Of a DNA stretch of 64,000 nucleotides, positions 1-9,395 are shown piece by piece. Every line of letters begins with the position of its first letter. Positions within the stretch are counted from its first letter, which is position 1. The notes beneath the pieces are model-generated. The model was not told the origin of the DNA. It ran no database searches and saw nothing but the letters and a program-made list of their open reading frames with translations. The position numbers were made by a program, and so were the translations under genes. Origin of the DNA: Prevotella sp. CAG:1320 (GTDB lineage Bacteria; Bacteroidota; Bacteroidia; Bacteroidales; Bacteroidaceae); NCBI GenBank assembly GCA_000435635.1, contig FR882115.1, positions 22,190-86,189 on the forward strand, in the 5' to 3' direction.

Positions 1-821
1 AAAGAAGGCCTTCTCACAGGTTGCCTGTCCCTGACGTGCATTTTGATAAGACGGATGTTCTGGATAATCATCAATTTAAACGTGGTCTTAGAGCCCGCGG
101 GATCTCCAGGATTATTAAACATCATGTATCCGCTCACTTTCTTGATGCCCAGGCTATCCCTATCCTCCACCATCAAGCTGTAGTGTTGCGAATTCTGTGG
201 GCGAACCATTTGGGAGGTCACGCTATCGTTGGCGAATTGTATCGCCAACAGGGCGACACCATTGCGCATGCCATCCTGGATGAGGAACTTCGTATCAAAC
301 TCCAGCAAGAAACGGTCTCCTTTGTGGAAGCTGGTATCGGCCGCCATGGAGAAAGAGTAATAATTAAAGGGATCTATCGCGGGAAGCACCATAGCACGTG
401 CACCATTCCAGATATTGGCGGTATCGCCTTTCGCAGACTGCTCACCAAACTTCTCTAATTCAGTAACCGTGGCACCGAGGGAAACCGCTTCCTTGTTCAA
501 GCGATCATAAAGATTCTCATACACCTTCTGCAGCAGTTCCGTATGCCGCGTATAATACACCATGGAGGAGTCAAACTGCGCTTGCGTCACCTCATGCTTG
601 CGCAATACCGCCAACCGGTAGGCATACATGTCCGAGGAGGAAAGCCGTTCTGTCTCGGCGGCCGCTTGCGTAAGATGATAATCATAAAGTATCTCCTCCA
701 TCTTTCCTTCTGACAAGACATCGGAAGGCAAAGACGGTTTGCATGACTGAAAGAACGGCGCAATCGCAAACACCATCATGAACAGGAAGGCAAAACGTAA
801 AGAAGAGAAACGTTTCCGCAT
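1..821 (-). CDS. DUF4296 family lipoprotein (3' end outside the window)
   Basis: The reading frame stays open from an ATG at 821 to the window edge, so the C-terminus is missing. The product starts with a basic, hydrophobic signal peptide ending in a lipobox-like FFQSC, so it is predicted to be lipidated and anchored in the envelope. The next 90 residues (KMEEILYDYHLTQAA, then helices with Tyr and Lys) fit DUF4296, a Bacteroidetes family of unknown function. After about residue 120 comes a beta-rich region with FAND and Y-S-L-M-V elements that I cannot name. The start lies 10 bases after the lspA stop, which is the usual Bacteroidales order; the protein that matures lipoproteins is thus encoded just before a lipoprotein. 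Confidence 0.85.
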   Translation of the reverse strand, partial: MRKRFSSLRFAFLFMMVFAIAPFFQSCKPSLPSDVLSEGKMEEILYDYHLTQAAAETERLSSSDMYAYRLAVLRKHEVTQAQFDSSMVYYTRHTELLQKVYENLYDRLNKEAVSLGATVTELEKFGEQSAKGDTANIWNGARAMVLPAIDPFNYYSFSMAADTSFHKGDRFLLEFDTKFLIQDGMRNGVALLAIQFANDSVTSQMVRPQNSQHYSLMVEDRDSLGIKKVSGYMMFNNPGDPAGSKTTFKLMIIQNIRLIKMHVRDRQPVRRPS

Positions 822-830
822 ATTTGCTCG

Positions 831-1484
831 TTATTTTTTCTTGTTTCCCTTTCCTATGTTCAAATCTTCTGTCAGGGAAAGCTCAAACTCCTTACGCATC
901 AAGACCAATATGCTCAGCGTACCAGTGCAGACACAGACATCAGCGAAATTGAATACCGGGGAGAAGAAAGTGAACTCATTCCCGCCAATGAGAGGCAACC
1001 AGCTGGGCCACGTCGTCGTGAAGAACGGGAAATAAAACATATCCACCACCTTGCCCATCAACACCGATTCGTAACCCGTGCCGAAGGGAACGAAATAGGC
1101 TGTGTAATAAGGCGAAGACGCACTGAATATCAACCCATAGAAAGTTGAGTCTATCATGTTGCCAATAGCACCCACAATGATAAGCGAAACCAGCAAGATA
1201 TATGCCGGACGACGCTGATTGCGCAATAATATCCGGATGTATATCAGCAGAAACACGATAGCCACCAAACGGCAAACGCTGAGCGTAAGCTTGTTGAAAA
1301 AGCTTATGCCCCAAGCCATACCGTTGTTCTCGATAAACTCTATAAAAAACCAATCCGTCACACGCACTGACTCGCCGAGGCAAAAATGCGTCTTGACATA
1401 TATCTTGATGACTTGATCTATCACCAACAGCAAGAGCATAAATGCCGCGACGAGCCAACCGTTGAGATGCCTGGATGCTTTCAT
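831..1484 (-). CDS. lspA: Lipoprotein signal peptidase (signal peptidase II)
   Basis: An inner-membrane aspartyl peptidase that removes signal peptides from diacylglyceryl-modified prolipoproteins. The 217-aa product has four hydrophobic segments and both catalytic Asp motifs: NMIDS near the middle and NFADVCVCTG near the C-terminus. I chose the start MKASRHLNGW at 1484 because a further upstream start (1523) would overlap dksA by 32 bases, while this one leaves 7 bases. It is slightly longer than a typical 160-200 aa LspA because of extra loop sequence around residues 110-150, as is common in Bacteroidetes. Likely co-transcribed from the ileS promoter. Confidence 0.96.
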   Translation of the reverse strand: MKASRHLNGWLVAAFMLLLLVIDQVIKIYVKTHFCLGESVRVTDWFFIEFIENNGMAWGISFFNKLTLSVCRLVAIVFLLIYIRILLRNQRRPAYILLVSLIIVGAIGNMIDSTFYGLIFSASSPYYTAYFVPFGTGYESVLMGKVVDMFYFPFFTTTWPSWLPLIGGNEFTFFSPVFNFADVCVCTGTLSILVLMRKEFELSLTEDLNIGKGNKKK

Positions 1485-1491
1485 CACGGAG

Positions 1492-1878
1492 TTACTTGTT
1501 CTTTCTGGCGTTCTTGGAAGCAACGCTCAACGTAGCATGGGGAACGGCGCGGAGACGCTCCTTGGGTATCAACTCGCCCGTCATGCGGTCTACCCCGTAG
1601 GTTTTGTTGGCGATACGAACCAAAGCCGCCTCCAAGCCCTTGATGAACTTCTGCTGGCGTTGTGCCATCTGTATGATTTCCTCTTTGCTCTGAGCCTCGC
1701 TGCCCTCTTCGAGTGCCTTATAAGTGGGCGATGTGTCTATCACGTCATTGCTATTGGCATTGGTCAATTGTGCCATCATTTCCTTATAATCCCGGCGAGC
1801 CAAAGCAAGCTTCTCATTGATGATGTCGCGGAATTCATTCAGCTCCTCATCAGAATAACGTCTTTCTCCTGTTGCCAT
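1492..1878 (-). CDS. TraR/DksA-family protein lacking the zinc-finger cysteines
   Basis: A 128-aa protein of the DksA/TraR type. In other bacteria this family binds the RNA polymerase secondary channel and modulates transcription with ppGpp. An N-terminal helical part with an ALARRDYKEMM segment leads into a C-terminal motif, TYGVDRMTGELIPKERL, followed by RAVPHATLS, which is the family signature. All cysteines of the usual zinc finger are absent (there is no Cys in the protein), with Val-Asp where the first Cys pair normally lies. The start is the ATG at 1878; the codon two upstream is TTG. It lies between ileS and lspA, 7 bases from lspA, in the common Bacteroidales order. Confidence 0.9.
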   Translation of the reverse strand: MATGERRYSDEELNEFRDIINEKLALARRDYKEMMAQLTNANSNDVIDTSPTYKALEEGSEAQSKEEIIQMAQRQQKFIKGLEAALVRIANKTYGVDRMTGELIPKERLRAVPHATLSVASKNARKNK

Positions 1879-1904
1879 AGTCAATAAATTATATGGTTAA
1901 ACAA

Positions 1905-4900
1905 TTAATTCTTCTCCACAAGAATACGCAACTTAAAGCCATCGAAGTCGGCCTCCGCTCCTTCATTGTCCGACAAGACAATCTCGTCAGCCAGCACTTG
2001 CGACTGTATGTAATCCTTGAACGTTGCCACGGCTGCGTCAGCCTGCTCGTTGGAAGATATTGTCACCTTAACGCGGTCGGTTATCTCCAGTCCTATATCC
2101 TTCCTTATGTTTTGGATGCGATTAATCAACTCGCGAGCCATGCCTTCATTGAGCAACTCGTCGGTAAGCTCCACCTCCAAGGCCACTGTCAAGTTGCCCT
2201 CGTTGGAGACCAGCCAGCCTGGCATGTCTTCGCTAATCACCTCGACATCGGCCAAGTCCACGATGACTTCCTGGCCTTCTATAAGTAAACTGATGCTGCC
2301 GTCTCTTTCCAGCTGGGCAATATTGGTCTGGTCCAAGGTTTCCATTTGGGCCGCGATTCCCTTCATGAGCTTGCCAAATTTCTTTCCCATCACGCGGAAA
2401 TTGCACTTCACCTTCTTCACCAATATGCCCTGGCTCTCAACGAACTGCAATTCCTTGACGTTAACTTCGTTCTTAATCAAGTCCGCTACCGCTGCTATAC
2501 GAGTCTTTTGCACCTCGTCTACCGCGGGTATCATAATCTGCTGCAGCGGCTGACGCACCTTAATATTCACCTTGCGACGAAGTGCCAACACCATTGAGGT
2601 CACCTTTTGGGCAATGGCCATGCGCTCTTCCTCTTCGCTGTCGATAACCTTTTCATCCACAACAGGGAAGTCCTCCAAATGCACGCTCCGCTTTCCGCCC
2701 AAATCTTGATAAAGCTCATCCGCATAGAAAGGAGCGAAAGGAGCCAATAGTTTGCTGACTGTCAAGAGACAAGCGTAAAGCGTCTGGTAAGCACTCAGCT
2801 TGTCTTCGCTCATTTCCTTACCCCAGAAGCGTTTACGATTAAGTCGCACATACCAGTTGCTGAGGTCATCGTTGACAAAGCTCTCTATCAACCTGCCCGC
2901 ACGGGTGGGGTCATAATTCTCCAACTCTTTGGTAACCCCCTTGATCAGGGTATTCAAGCAAGAGAGTATCCAGCGATCTATCTCCGGACGACGTTCCATG
3001 GGCACCTGTTCCGCCATTGGGTCGAAGTCATCGACATTAGCGTACAAAGCAAAGAAGGAATAAGTATTATATAATGTGCCAAAGAACTTGCGGCGCACCT
3101 CGTCCACCCCATTGGGATCAAATTTCAGGTTATCCCAAGGCTCGCTATTGGTCATCATGTAGAAACGCACAGCGTCTGATCCATACTTTCCTATCATCTC
3201 AAATGGATCCACGACATTGCCCACATGCTTGCTCATCTTGTTTCCCTTCGCGTCAAGCACCAAGCCTGAAGATATCACGTTCTTGAACGACACGGAATCA
3301 AACACCATCGTGGCAATAGCGTGCAGCGTGAAAAACCATCCACGAGTTTGGTCAACTCCCTCATTGATAAAATCAGCGGGGAAGAATTTTGGAGGAATCG
3401 GTGTTCCTTCATAACGACAAGCTATCATTGCCTCACGGTCAGCCTCGGTGCCGCTTGCCATTTCTCCCTCAAAGGGATAATGCAACTGCGCATAAGGCAT
3501 GGAACCTGAATCAAACCATACGTCTATCAAATCGGCTTCACGATACATGGGTTTGTTTGCCTCACTTACCAAGACAATCTGATCCATATAAGGACGATGC
3601 AAGTCTATCTTGTCATAATTGGACTGACTGTAATCTCCTGGCACAAAGCCTTTATCCTTCAAAGGATTGCTCTGCATAAAACCAGCGGAAACAGACTTCT
3701 CTATCTCATCATAGAATTCTCTCAGACTACCGATACACTTCGTATTACGGTCTTCGTCACGCCAAATAGGCAGAGGAGTTCCCCAAAAACGAGAACGAGA
3801 GAGATTCCAATCATTCAGGTTCTCCAGCCAGTTGCCAAAGCGGCCTGTTCCCGTAGACTCTGGATGCCAATTGATAGTATTATTTAGTTCTACCATCCGC
3901 TCTTTTTTGTCAGTGTCCTTAATGAACCAACTGTCCAGGGGATAATACAACACAGGCTTATCCGTGCGCCAACAATGGGGATAATTGTGCACATGCTTCT
4001 CTATCCTATAAGCGGAACCTTCCTGCTTCATCTCCATGGCAATGACGATATTTAGGTCTTCCGCCTTCTCGCTAGCTTTCTTGTCCCATACCCCACCAGG
4101 ATTGAACTTGGGATCATAAGAGTTTTTCACGTAGTCCCCCGCATGATGGCCGTACTTTTCCACAGACACGCACGCATTCACAAAATTGGCATCCAACTCT
4201 TCAATCAAGAAATACTTACCTTGCAAATCCACCATTGGGCGGGTCTCGCATTTCTTATCTACCAAATAAAGGGCTGGAATGTTTGCGTCCTTCGCCACTT
4301 TGGCGTCATCAGCGCCGAATGTCGGGGCAATATGCACGATACCTGTACCATCTTCTGTAGTGACATAATCACCCGCTATCACACGGAAGGCTTGATCCTC
4401 CATTTCCACAAAGGTGTCCTTCGCATTCTCTGAAGTGAAAACCTTCTCGGGATGCGCCTCGGCGTATTCTTTCACGAAAGCGGGAGAAAGCGCGTCAACC
4501 TTTTCGCAAGGCTTAACCCAAGGCATCAACTGGGCATAATGGAGACCAACCAAGTCCGTTCCCTTGTATTTGCCGATGACTTTATAAGGTATTTCTTTTT
4601 TCGCCTTGTCATAAGGAGGCAGTTCTCCCTCTATCACCTCAGCTTCCGGCTTCAAATAAGCCTTCACCAAATCTTCTGCCATGACAAACGTCATAGGCTC
4701 TCCTGTGTAAGGATTATAAGACTGGATAGCCACATAATCAAATTTCGGACCCACACACAAAGCCGTGTTAGAGGGTAACGTCCATGGCGTAGTGGTCCAA
4801 GCCAAGAAATAGGGCTTGCCCCATTTTGTCCACTCTTCTTTGGGATCCTTAATCAAGAATTGCGCGGTTACCGTGGTATCTTTCACGTCACGATAACAAC

Positions 4901-5513
4901 CTGGCTGATTCAACTCATGCGAACTCAAGCCCGTGCCTGCCGCTGGAGAATAAGGTTGAATGGTATATCCCTTATACAACAAGCCCTTGTCATAGAGCTG
5001 CCTCAATAGCCACCACAATGTCTCAATATACTTATTGTCATAAGTGACATAAGGATGATCCAAATCCACAAAATAGCCCATCTTTTCCGTCAGCTCACGC
5101 CACTCAGCGGTGAACGTCATCACGTTTTCACGGCACTTATGGTTATAATCCTCTGTGGATATGTATTTTTCGGAGTCGTGATTATCTATATCTTTCTTGG
5201 TGATTCCCAATTCTTTCTCCACGCCAAGCTCAACGGGAAGTCCATGGGTATCCCACCCTGCCTTACGGGGCACTTGATAACCCCGCATGGTTTTATATCT
5301 ATTAAACGTATCCTTAATACTGCGCGCCAGCACATGGTGAATACCAGGATGACCATTTGCCGATGGAGGACCTTCGAAAAATATAAATTGTGGACATCCT
5401 TCTCTTGCGGCAATAGTCTGGTGGAAGACATCATTCTTCTCCCATTCCGCTAATATCTTTTCGTTAATCCTTGTCAAGTCAAGGCCTTTATATTCGGCAA
5501 ATCTCTTGGCCAT
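1905..5513 (-). CDS. ileS: Isoleucyl-tRNA synthetase
   Basis: Charges tRNA-Ile with isoleucine in the cytoplasm. The 1202-aa product is longer than the roughly 940-aa E. coli enzyme and fits the long IleRS form seen in Bacteroidetes. The ATP-binding HIGH motif appears as GHPGIHH near residue 55 and the KMSKS loop as KMSKH near residue 757. Between them lies the large CP1 editing domain. The C-terminal part carries the anticodon-binding helical domain and further extension domains. First gene of the operon ileS-dksA-lspA-DUF4296, with a consensus promoter immediately upstream. Confidence 0.98.
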   Translation of the reverse strand: MAKRFAEYKGLDLTRINEKILAEWEKNDVFHQTIAAREGCPQFIFFEGPPSANGHPGIHHVLARSIKDTFNRYKTMRGYQVPRKAGWDTHGLPVELGVEKELGITKKDIDNHDSEKYISTEDYNHKCRENVMTFTAEWRELTEKMGYFVDLDHPYVTYDNKYIETLWWLLRQLYDKGLLYKGYTIQPYSPAAGTGLSSHELNQPGCYRDVKDTTVTAQFLIKDPKEEWTKWGKPYFLAWTTTPWTLPSNTALCVGPKFDYVAIQSYNPYTGEPMTFVMAEDLVKAYLKPEAEVIEGELPPYDKAKKEIPYKVIGKYKGTDLVGLHYAQLMPWVKPCEKVDALSPAFVKEYAEAHPEKVFTSENAKDTFVEMEDQAFRVIAGDYVTTEDGTGIVHIAPTFGADDAKVAKDANIPALYLVDKKCETRPMVDLQGKYFLIEELDANFVNACVSVEKYGHHAGDYVKNSYDPKFNPGGVWDKKASEKAEDLNIVIAMEMKQEGSAYRIEKHVHNYPHCWRTDKPVLYYPLDSWFIKDTDKKERMVELNNTINWHPESTGTGRFGNWLENLNDWNLSRSRFWGTPLPIWRDEDRNTKCIGSLREFYDEIEKSVSAGFMQSNPLKDKGFVPGDYSQSNYDKIDLHRPYMDQIVLVSEANKPMYREADLIDVWFDSGSMPYAQLHYPFEGEMASGTEADREAMIACRYEGTPIPPKFFPADFINEGVDQTRGWFFTLHAIATMVFDSVSFKNVISSGLVLDAKGNKMSKHVGNVVDPFEMIGKYGSDAVRFYMMTNSEPWDNLKFDPNGVDEVRRKFFGTLYNTYSFFALYANVDDFDPMAEQVPMERRPEIDRWILSCLNTLIKGVTKELENYDPTRAGRLIESFVNDDLSNWYVRLNRKRFWGKEMSEDKLSAYQTLYACLLTVSKLLAPFAPFYADELYQDLGGKRSVHLEDFPVVDEKVIDSEEEERMAIAQKVTSMVLALRRKVNIKVRQPLQQIMIPAVDEVQKTRIAAVADLIKNEVNVKELQFVESQGILVKKVKCNFRVMGKKFGKLMKGIAAQMETLDQTNIAQLERDGSISLLIEGQEVIVDLADVEVISEDMPGWLVSNEGNLTVALEVELTDELLNEGMARELINRIQNIRKDIGLEITDRVKVTISSNEQADAAVATFKDYIQSQVLADEIVLSDNEGAEADFDGFKLRILVEKN

Positions 5514-5552
5514 ATTCGTACTCTTTTTTTTCGTATAACTTTTTTATAGAGC

Positions 5553-5585
5553 GCAAAGGTAGCAAAAAATTATCTTACACACAAA
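5553..5585 (-). promoter_or_regulatory. Bacteroidetes-type promoter of the ileS operon
   Basis: On the minus strand a TTTG is followed after 20 bases by TACCTTTGC, an excellent match to the TTTG-N19/20-TAnnTTTG promoter used by the primary sigma factor of Bacteroidetes. It lies about 40 bases upstream of the ileS start. Confidence 0.85.
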
Positions 5586-5589
5586 TCTA

Positions 5590-7584
5590 TCACATATTTT
5601 CTGCGTCTTGCATCCACATCGCCGCCATAGCGTCAGAGGGCATGCGCCAATCTCCGCGAGGACTCAAACTTACGCTGCCCACCTTGGGGCCATCGGGCAA
5701 GCAAGAACGCTTGAATTGCTGGCTAAAGAAACGACGCACAAACACACGCAACCATTTCTTAATGGTCTCCTCGTCATAAGTTTCCGGATCATTAGGGCCT
5801 AGCTTCACACGCTTGGACTTATTCTCGATAAACGCGTTTTTTGCCAACATGAATATCTTTTTGGGACTGAAACCAAACCGCAAGAAATAATACAAGAAAA
5901 AATCATGCAACTCATATGGCCCTACCAAATCTTCAGTCTTTTGCTGGATGTTTCCCTTCTCGTCCGCCGGTATCAGCTCGGGGCTAATCGGCGTTTCTAT
6001 AATGTCTTGAAGCGTCTGCGCGCTTTGGTCGTCCACCTCGCGCTGAGCCACATAATTCACGAGATACCTTATCAAAGTCTTTGGCACGCTTGCGTTTACG
6101 CCATACATGCTCATATGGTCACCATTATAAGTAGCCCACCCCAACGCCAATTCGGAAAGGTCACCCGTGCCTACCACCATGCCGTTCAATTTGTTCGCCA
6201 TGTCCATCAACACTTGCGTGCGTTCCCTTGCCTGGGAATTCTCGTAGGTAACATCATGAACGGAAATATCATGGTTTATATCCTCAAAATGCTGAGTAAC
6301 GGCATCTACAATACTTACCTCCTTGACTGTAATCCCAAGACTACGCATCAATTCCATTGCGTTATTATAAGTTCTTCCCGTAGTGCCGAACCCTGGCATT
6401 GTCACACCCACAATTCCCTTACGGCTTCTCTTCAACTTATCAAAAGCTTTCACGCACACCAATAACGCCAACGTGGAATCCAGTCCACCGCTGATACCTA
6501 TCACCGCCGTTTCGGCATGGGTATGAACCAATCGTTTCACCAGGCCCATCACCTGGATATTGAAAATCTCTTCGCAAGAGACCTCCATGTCCTCCATCGC
6601 CGGAATGAAAGGATGGGGAGAGATCGTGCGTTCCAATTTAAACTCCCGCTCCATCTCCTTGGAGAAAGCGTCAATAATCCTTATGCCAAACTGCTTGTCG
6701 AGCAGCGAGAATTTCACGTTTCGTTGCGCATTGACATAAGTGGAATTCCCCCGACGTTCCGAGCGGAGCTTCTCCACGTCAATCTGCGTCATCATTATTT
6801 GCGGCTCAAGACTGAAACGAGCCGCCTCAGCCAACAGCTTGCCATTCTCGTATATCATGGCGTTTCCACCATAGACCACGTCTTGGGTGCTCTCCCCAAA
6901 TCCACAACTGCTATACACGTACCCTGTCATCGTACGGGCACTCTGTTGGCTCAGCAGACTTTTCAAGTAGTCATGCTTGCCTATCAACTCATCGCTGGCA
7001 GACAGATTGAAAACAATGTCCGCGCCCGCCAACGCCAACTTGTTACTCGGCGGAGCGGGAGCCCATACATCCTCGCATATCTCAATACCAAAGAGCATAC
7101 CGTCAGCAGTGCGGAACAACTGGATGTCAGCGGTCATGTTCACTACATTCCCCGCATACCTCAGTTCCATGTCACGCAAGTCCTGGGCGGAGGCGAACCA
7201 CCTCTTCTCATAAAATTCACTATAATTGGGCAGGTAGAACTTGGGCACCATGCCCAATACGTGCCCTTTCTGGATAACGACAGCGCAATTGAGCAGTAGG
7301 TTGCCCACGGGAATGGGAGCGCCAACAATGGCGATGATATCCAACTTGCGCGTAAAATCCATTAAACGCATAACGCCCTGCTCTACCCTGTCAAGCAACA
7401 GCTGTTGGCGGAATAAGTCCTGGCAAGTATACCCCGTCAGTGACAACTCTGGGAAAACTATCACTTCCACGCCCTTGCCTTCCGCCTGAATGACCAAGTT
7501 CTCTATTTGCTCTACATTATAGGCAACGTCACCAACCCTCACAGCGGGAATGGCGCTGGCAACTTTCACGTATCCGTAGTTCAT
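5590..7584 (-). CDS. nadE: Glutamine-dependent NAD+ synthetase
   Basis: Final step of NAD+ synthesis: amidates deamido-NAD with ammonia released from glutamine. The 664-aa protein joins an N-terminal nitrilase-type glutaminase domain (about residues 5-290) to a C-terminal ATP-pyrophosphatase synthetase domain. The glutaminase triad is visible as Glu in ELSLTGY, Lys in MVPKFYLPNY and Cys in GIEICEDVW. The synthetase P-loop is SGGLDST near residue 369. Its start is 14 bases downstream of the Smr gene stop, so the two are probably co-transcribed. The stop lies just upstream of the ileS promoter. Confidence 0.97.
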   Translation of the reverse strand: MNYGYVKVASAIPAVRVGDVAYNVEQIENLVIQAEGKGVEVIVFPELSLTGYTCQDLFRQQLLLDRVEQGVMRLMDFTRKLDIIAIVGAPIPVGNLLLNCAVVIQKGHVLGMVPKFYLPNYSEFYEKRWFASAQDLRDMELRYAGNVVNMTADIQLFRTADGMLFGIEICEDVWAPAPPSNKLALAGADIVFNLSASDELIGKHDYLKSLLSQQSARTMTGYVYSSCGFGESTQDVVYGGNAMIYENGKLLAEAARFSLEPQIMMTQIDVEKLRSERRGNSTYVNAQRNVKFSLLDKQFGIRIIDAFSKEMEREFKLERTISPHPFIPAMEDMEVSCEEIFNIQVMGLVKRLVHTHAETAVIGISGGLDSTLALLVCVKAFDKLKRSRKGIVGVTMPGFGTTGRTYNNAMELMRSLGITVKEVSIVDAVTQHFEDINHDISVHDVTYENSQARERTQVLMDMANKLNGMVVGTGDLSELALGWATYNGDHMSMYGVNASVPKTLIRYLVNYVAQREVDDQSAQTLQDIIETPISPELIPADEKGNIQQKTEDLVGPYELHDFFLYYFLRFGFSPKKIFMLAKNAFIENKSKRVKLGPNDPETYDEETIKKWLRVFVRRFFSQQFKRSCLPDGPKVGSVSLSPRGDWRMPSDAMAAMWMQDAENM

Positions 7585-7598
7585 GTCCTCGCTTTTTA

Positions 7599-8723
7599 TT
7601 ATTTAATGGTCACTTGGGTCGCTCCGTATCCATACTCCCGAAATGAAGCGTCTTGATAAGGGCAACGCTTGTAACGATAATTCAATTCATGGATGATGGC
7701 TTGACGCAACACGCCCTCCCCCTTGCCATGTATGAAAATAATCTTCTGGCCTTTATGGTTCGTGTGTTCCTTCATCGTCTTGCGGAACACCTCCATCTGG
7801 TAATTCAAGATTTCCGCGGAGCTCATGCCCGCGGTAGTGTCCAGCAACTCGTTGATATGCAAGTCCACCACTATCTCTCCGTTCTCCTCCCGCTTGGTCT
7901 TGGAAGCCGTATTCACTATTACCTGCTTATCCTTGTACATTTGCCGCTTCAGTTTATCGGCATCCATTGTCACCAGTTGCCCCAGCTCGTCATTCTCCAC
8001 GATTGTGTACAACAAGGCCGGTTGCTCAAAGAAATCGTTCTCGGTAAACGTGTGCAATTTGTAGAACTTCACGGGGTCAAGGCGAAACCGCACGTCCACG
8101 GCGGGTTTCAGTATAAAGCTTTTCTCACGTTTATACGCCATCAGCTGTATGGCGATATGCCCCATGTCACCGAGTTCTTCTCTCCCGAATTCCTCAACGA
8201 AGAGCTTCGTGTTAGGTTCCACTTCCCCTTCTGCCTTCAAGTTCCAAGCGTTCCCCTCCGCGGTGAAATATGCGAAGCGGATATAATAATTGCAATCATT
8301 CACGATATACGACTCAAAACGGGTCTGGGTAATCTCCTTGATGTCGAGAGGGGCAAACGCGAGGTAAACGGACAGCTTGTTTCCGCCTTCACGCTCCTCT
8401 GCTGGCATGCGGAAAGTGACCTCCCTGCTGGCGGGGTCATCATCCACCTCCATGGAAACGTCTTCCTCGCCATCATCCAACAATGACTTCACGCTGCGAT
8501 TGCCCGTACCAATGGGAGAGGGATTGGAAGAAGCGGCCATCTTTCCGCTTACGACTTTCCCCATATCGTAATTCTCACTGGCCACAAGTACCACGTCATT
8601 GATGGCCATAGGTATCTGGAAACCATCCTCGTCCTCCACCAAAACGATATTCTTACCCTGGAAGCCTGCGACAACGCCACCTCCCGTCTCACTCAAAAAC
8701 CTTACTTTATCTCCTATTTTCAT
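7599..8723 (-). CDS. DUF2027 and Smr-domain protein
   Basis: A 374-aa protein with an N-terminal beta-rich DUF2027 region beginning MKIGDKVRFLSETGGG and a C-terminal Smr domain. The Smr signature HGKGEGVLRQAI sits near residue 334. Smr domains are small endonuclease-like folds found alone and at the C-terminus of MutS2; what DUF2027-Smr proteins act on is not established. I chose the ATG at 8723 because homologues begin with this sequence and because the -7 box at 8795-8803 would place an upstream ATG (8798) inside the promoter. First gene of a pair with nadE. Confidence 0.9.
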   Translation of the reverse strand: MKIGDKVRFLSETGGGVVAGFQGKNIVLVEDEDGFQIPMAINDVVLVASENYDMGKVVSGKMAASSNPSPIGTGNRSVKSLLDDGEEDVSMEVDDDPASREVTFRMPAEEREGGNKLSVYLAFAPLDIKEITQTRFESYIVNDCNYYIRFAYFTAEGNAWNLKAEGEVEPNTKLFVEEFGREELGDMGHIAIQLMAYKREKSFILKPAVDVRFRLDPVKFYKLHTFTENDFFEQPALLYTIVENDELGQLVTMDADKLKRQMYKDKQVIVNTASKTKREENGEIVVDLHINELLDTTAGMSSAEILNYQMEVFRKTMKEHTNHKGQKIIFIHGKGEGVLRQAIIHELNYRYKRCPYQDASFREYGYGATQVTIK

Positions 8724-8794
8724 GTCTTTCCTATTATATATATGTATTATAACGCATGCTTGGCGAGCCATGACAACCGCCTTGAACATCGGCG

Positions 8795-8803
8795 GCAAAG
8801 TTA
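8795..8803 (-). promoter_or_regulatory. -7 promoter box of the Smr-nadE operon
   Basis: TAACTTTGC on the minus strand matches TAnnTTTGC. It is 72 bases upstream of the chosen start. I see no clear -33 TTG. Confidence 0.6.
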
Positions 8804-8858
8804 CGGAAATTCTCTGGAATATCCTCCGAATTACAGCAGATTAACGCAACAGAATTTG

Positions 8859-9282
8859 AAAATTAAAGAGTTAGAAGTAAATCGCAGAAATTAGACAGAC
8901 GAGAGAGCTTGAAACCAATATGCAGAAGTCGCAGACCAAACAGCTACAGGCACGACAACAGCTTGACGAAGTGTGGAAAGAAATCAAGTCAGAAAAGCTG
9001 GGAGCCGACAAGACCGAGGCGAAAGCAGGACTCGTGGCAAAGGTCGGTTCTTTTTTAGGCAGCAGCAAGTTGAAAGAACTAGAACGTAGGAACCAGGATT
9101 TGCAAGACCGCATGCAGAAACTTGAAGAAGAAGCCCTGCGACGAAAGGGATAATATACTAAGCAGATGTGGAAGATAAAGAATGCTTACGAACAACAGCG
9201 CCACAAATTATCCAAGTTTGTGGATTTTGCCAGACACTATTTTCCATATGTAGAGAAACTGAGACTACAAGCAAAGAAATAA
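8859..9282 (+). pseudogene. Remnant of a mobilization relaxase (MobV/Pre-like), C-terminal part
   Basis: The frame from 8920 to 9153 encodes 77 residues of charged coiled coil (QARQQLDEVW, then GSFLGSSKLKELERRNQDLQ). After a single TAA at 9151 the same frame continues from 9154 with QMWKIKNAYEQQ and VDFARHYFPYVEKL, ending at 9282. This order resembles the C-terminal half of plasmid recombination/mobilization proteins from Bacteroidetes mobilizable elements, recognised from memory of the family. Related coil sequence seems to occur in another frame before 8890, suggesting a second frameshift. No N-terminal relaxase domain is present. The left boundary is uncertain. It marks old mobile-element DNA next to the restriction genes. 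Confidence 0.6.
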
Positions 9283-9354
9283 AATCGATGTATTATTAAC
9301 TTGTAAATCAAAATAAAATCCGTGATAGTAGGATATTACATCTCGGATTTTTTG

Positions 9355-9363
9355 TACTTTTGC
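9355..9363 (+). promoter_or_regulatory. -7 promoter box of mcrBC
   Basis: TACTTTTGC matches TAnnTTTGC and lies 33 bases before the mcrB start. The -33 element is not obvious. Confidence 0.65.
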
Positions 9364-9395
9364 ATACAGATTTGTTGGAATAATATTTTAAGAAT

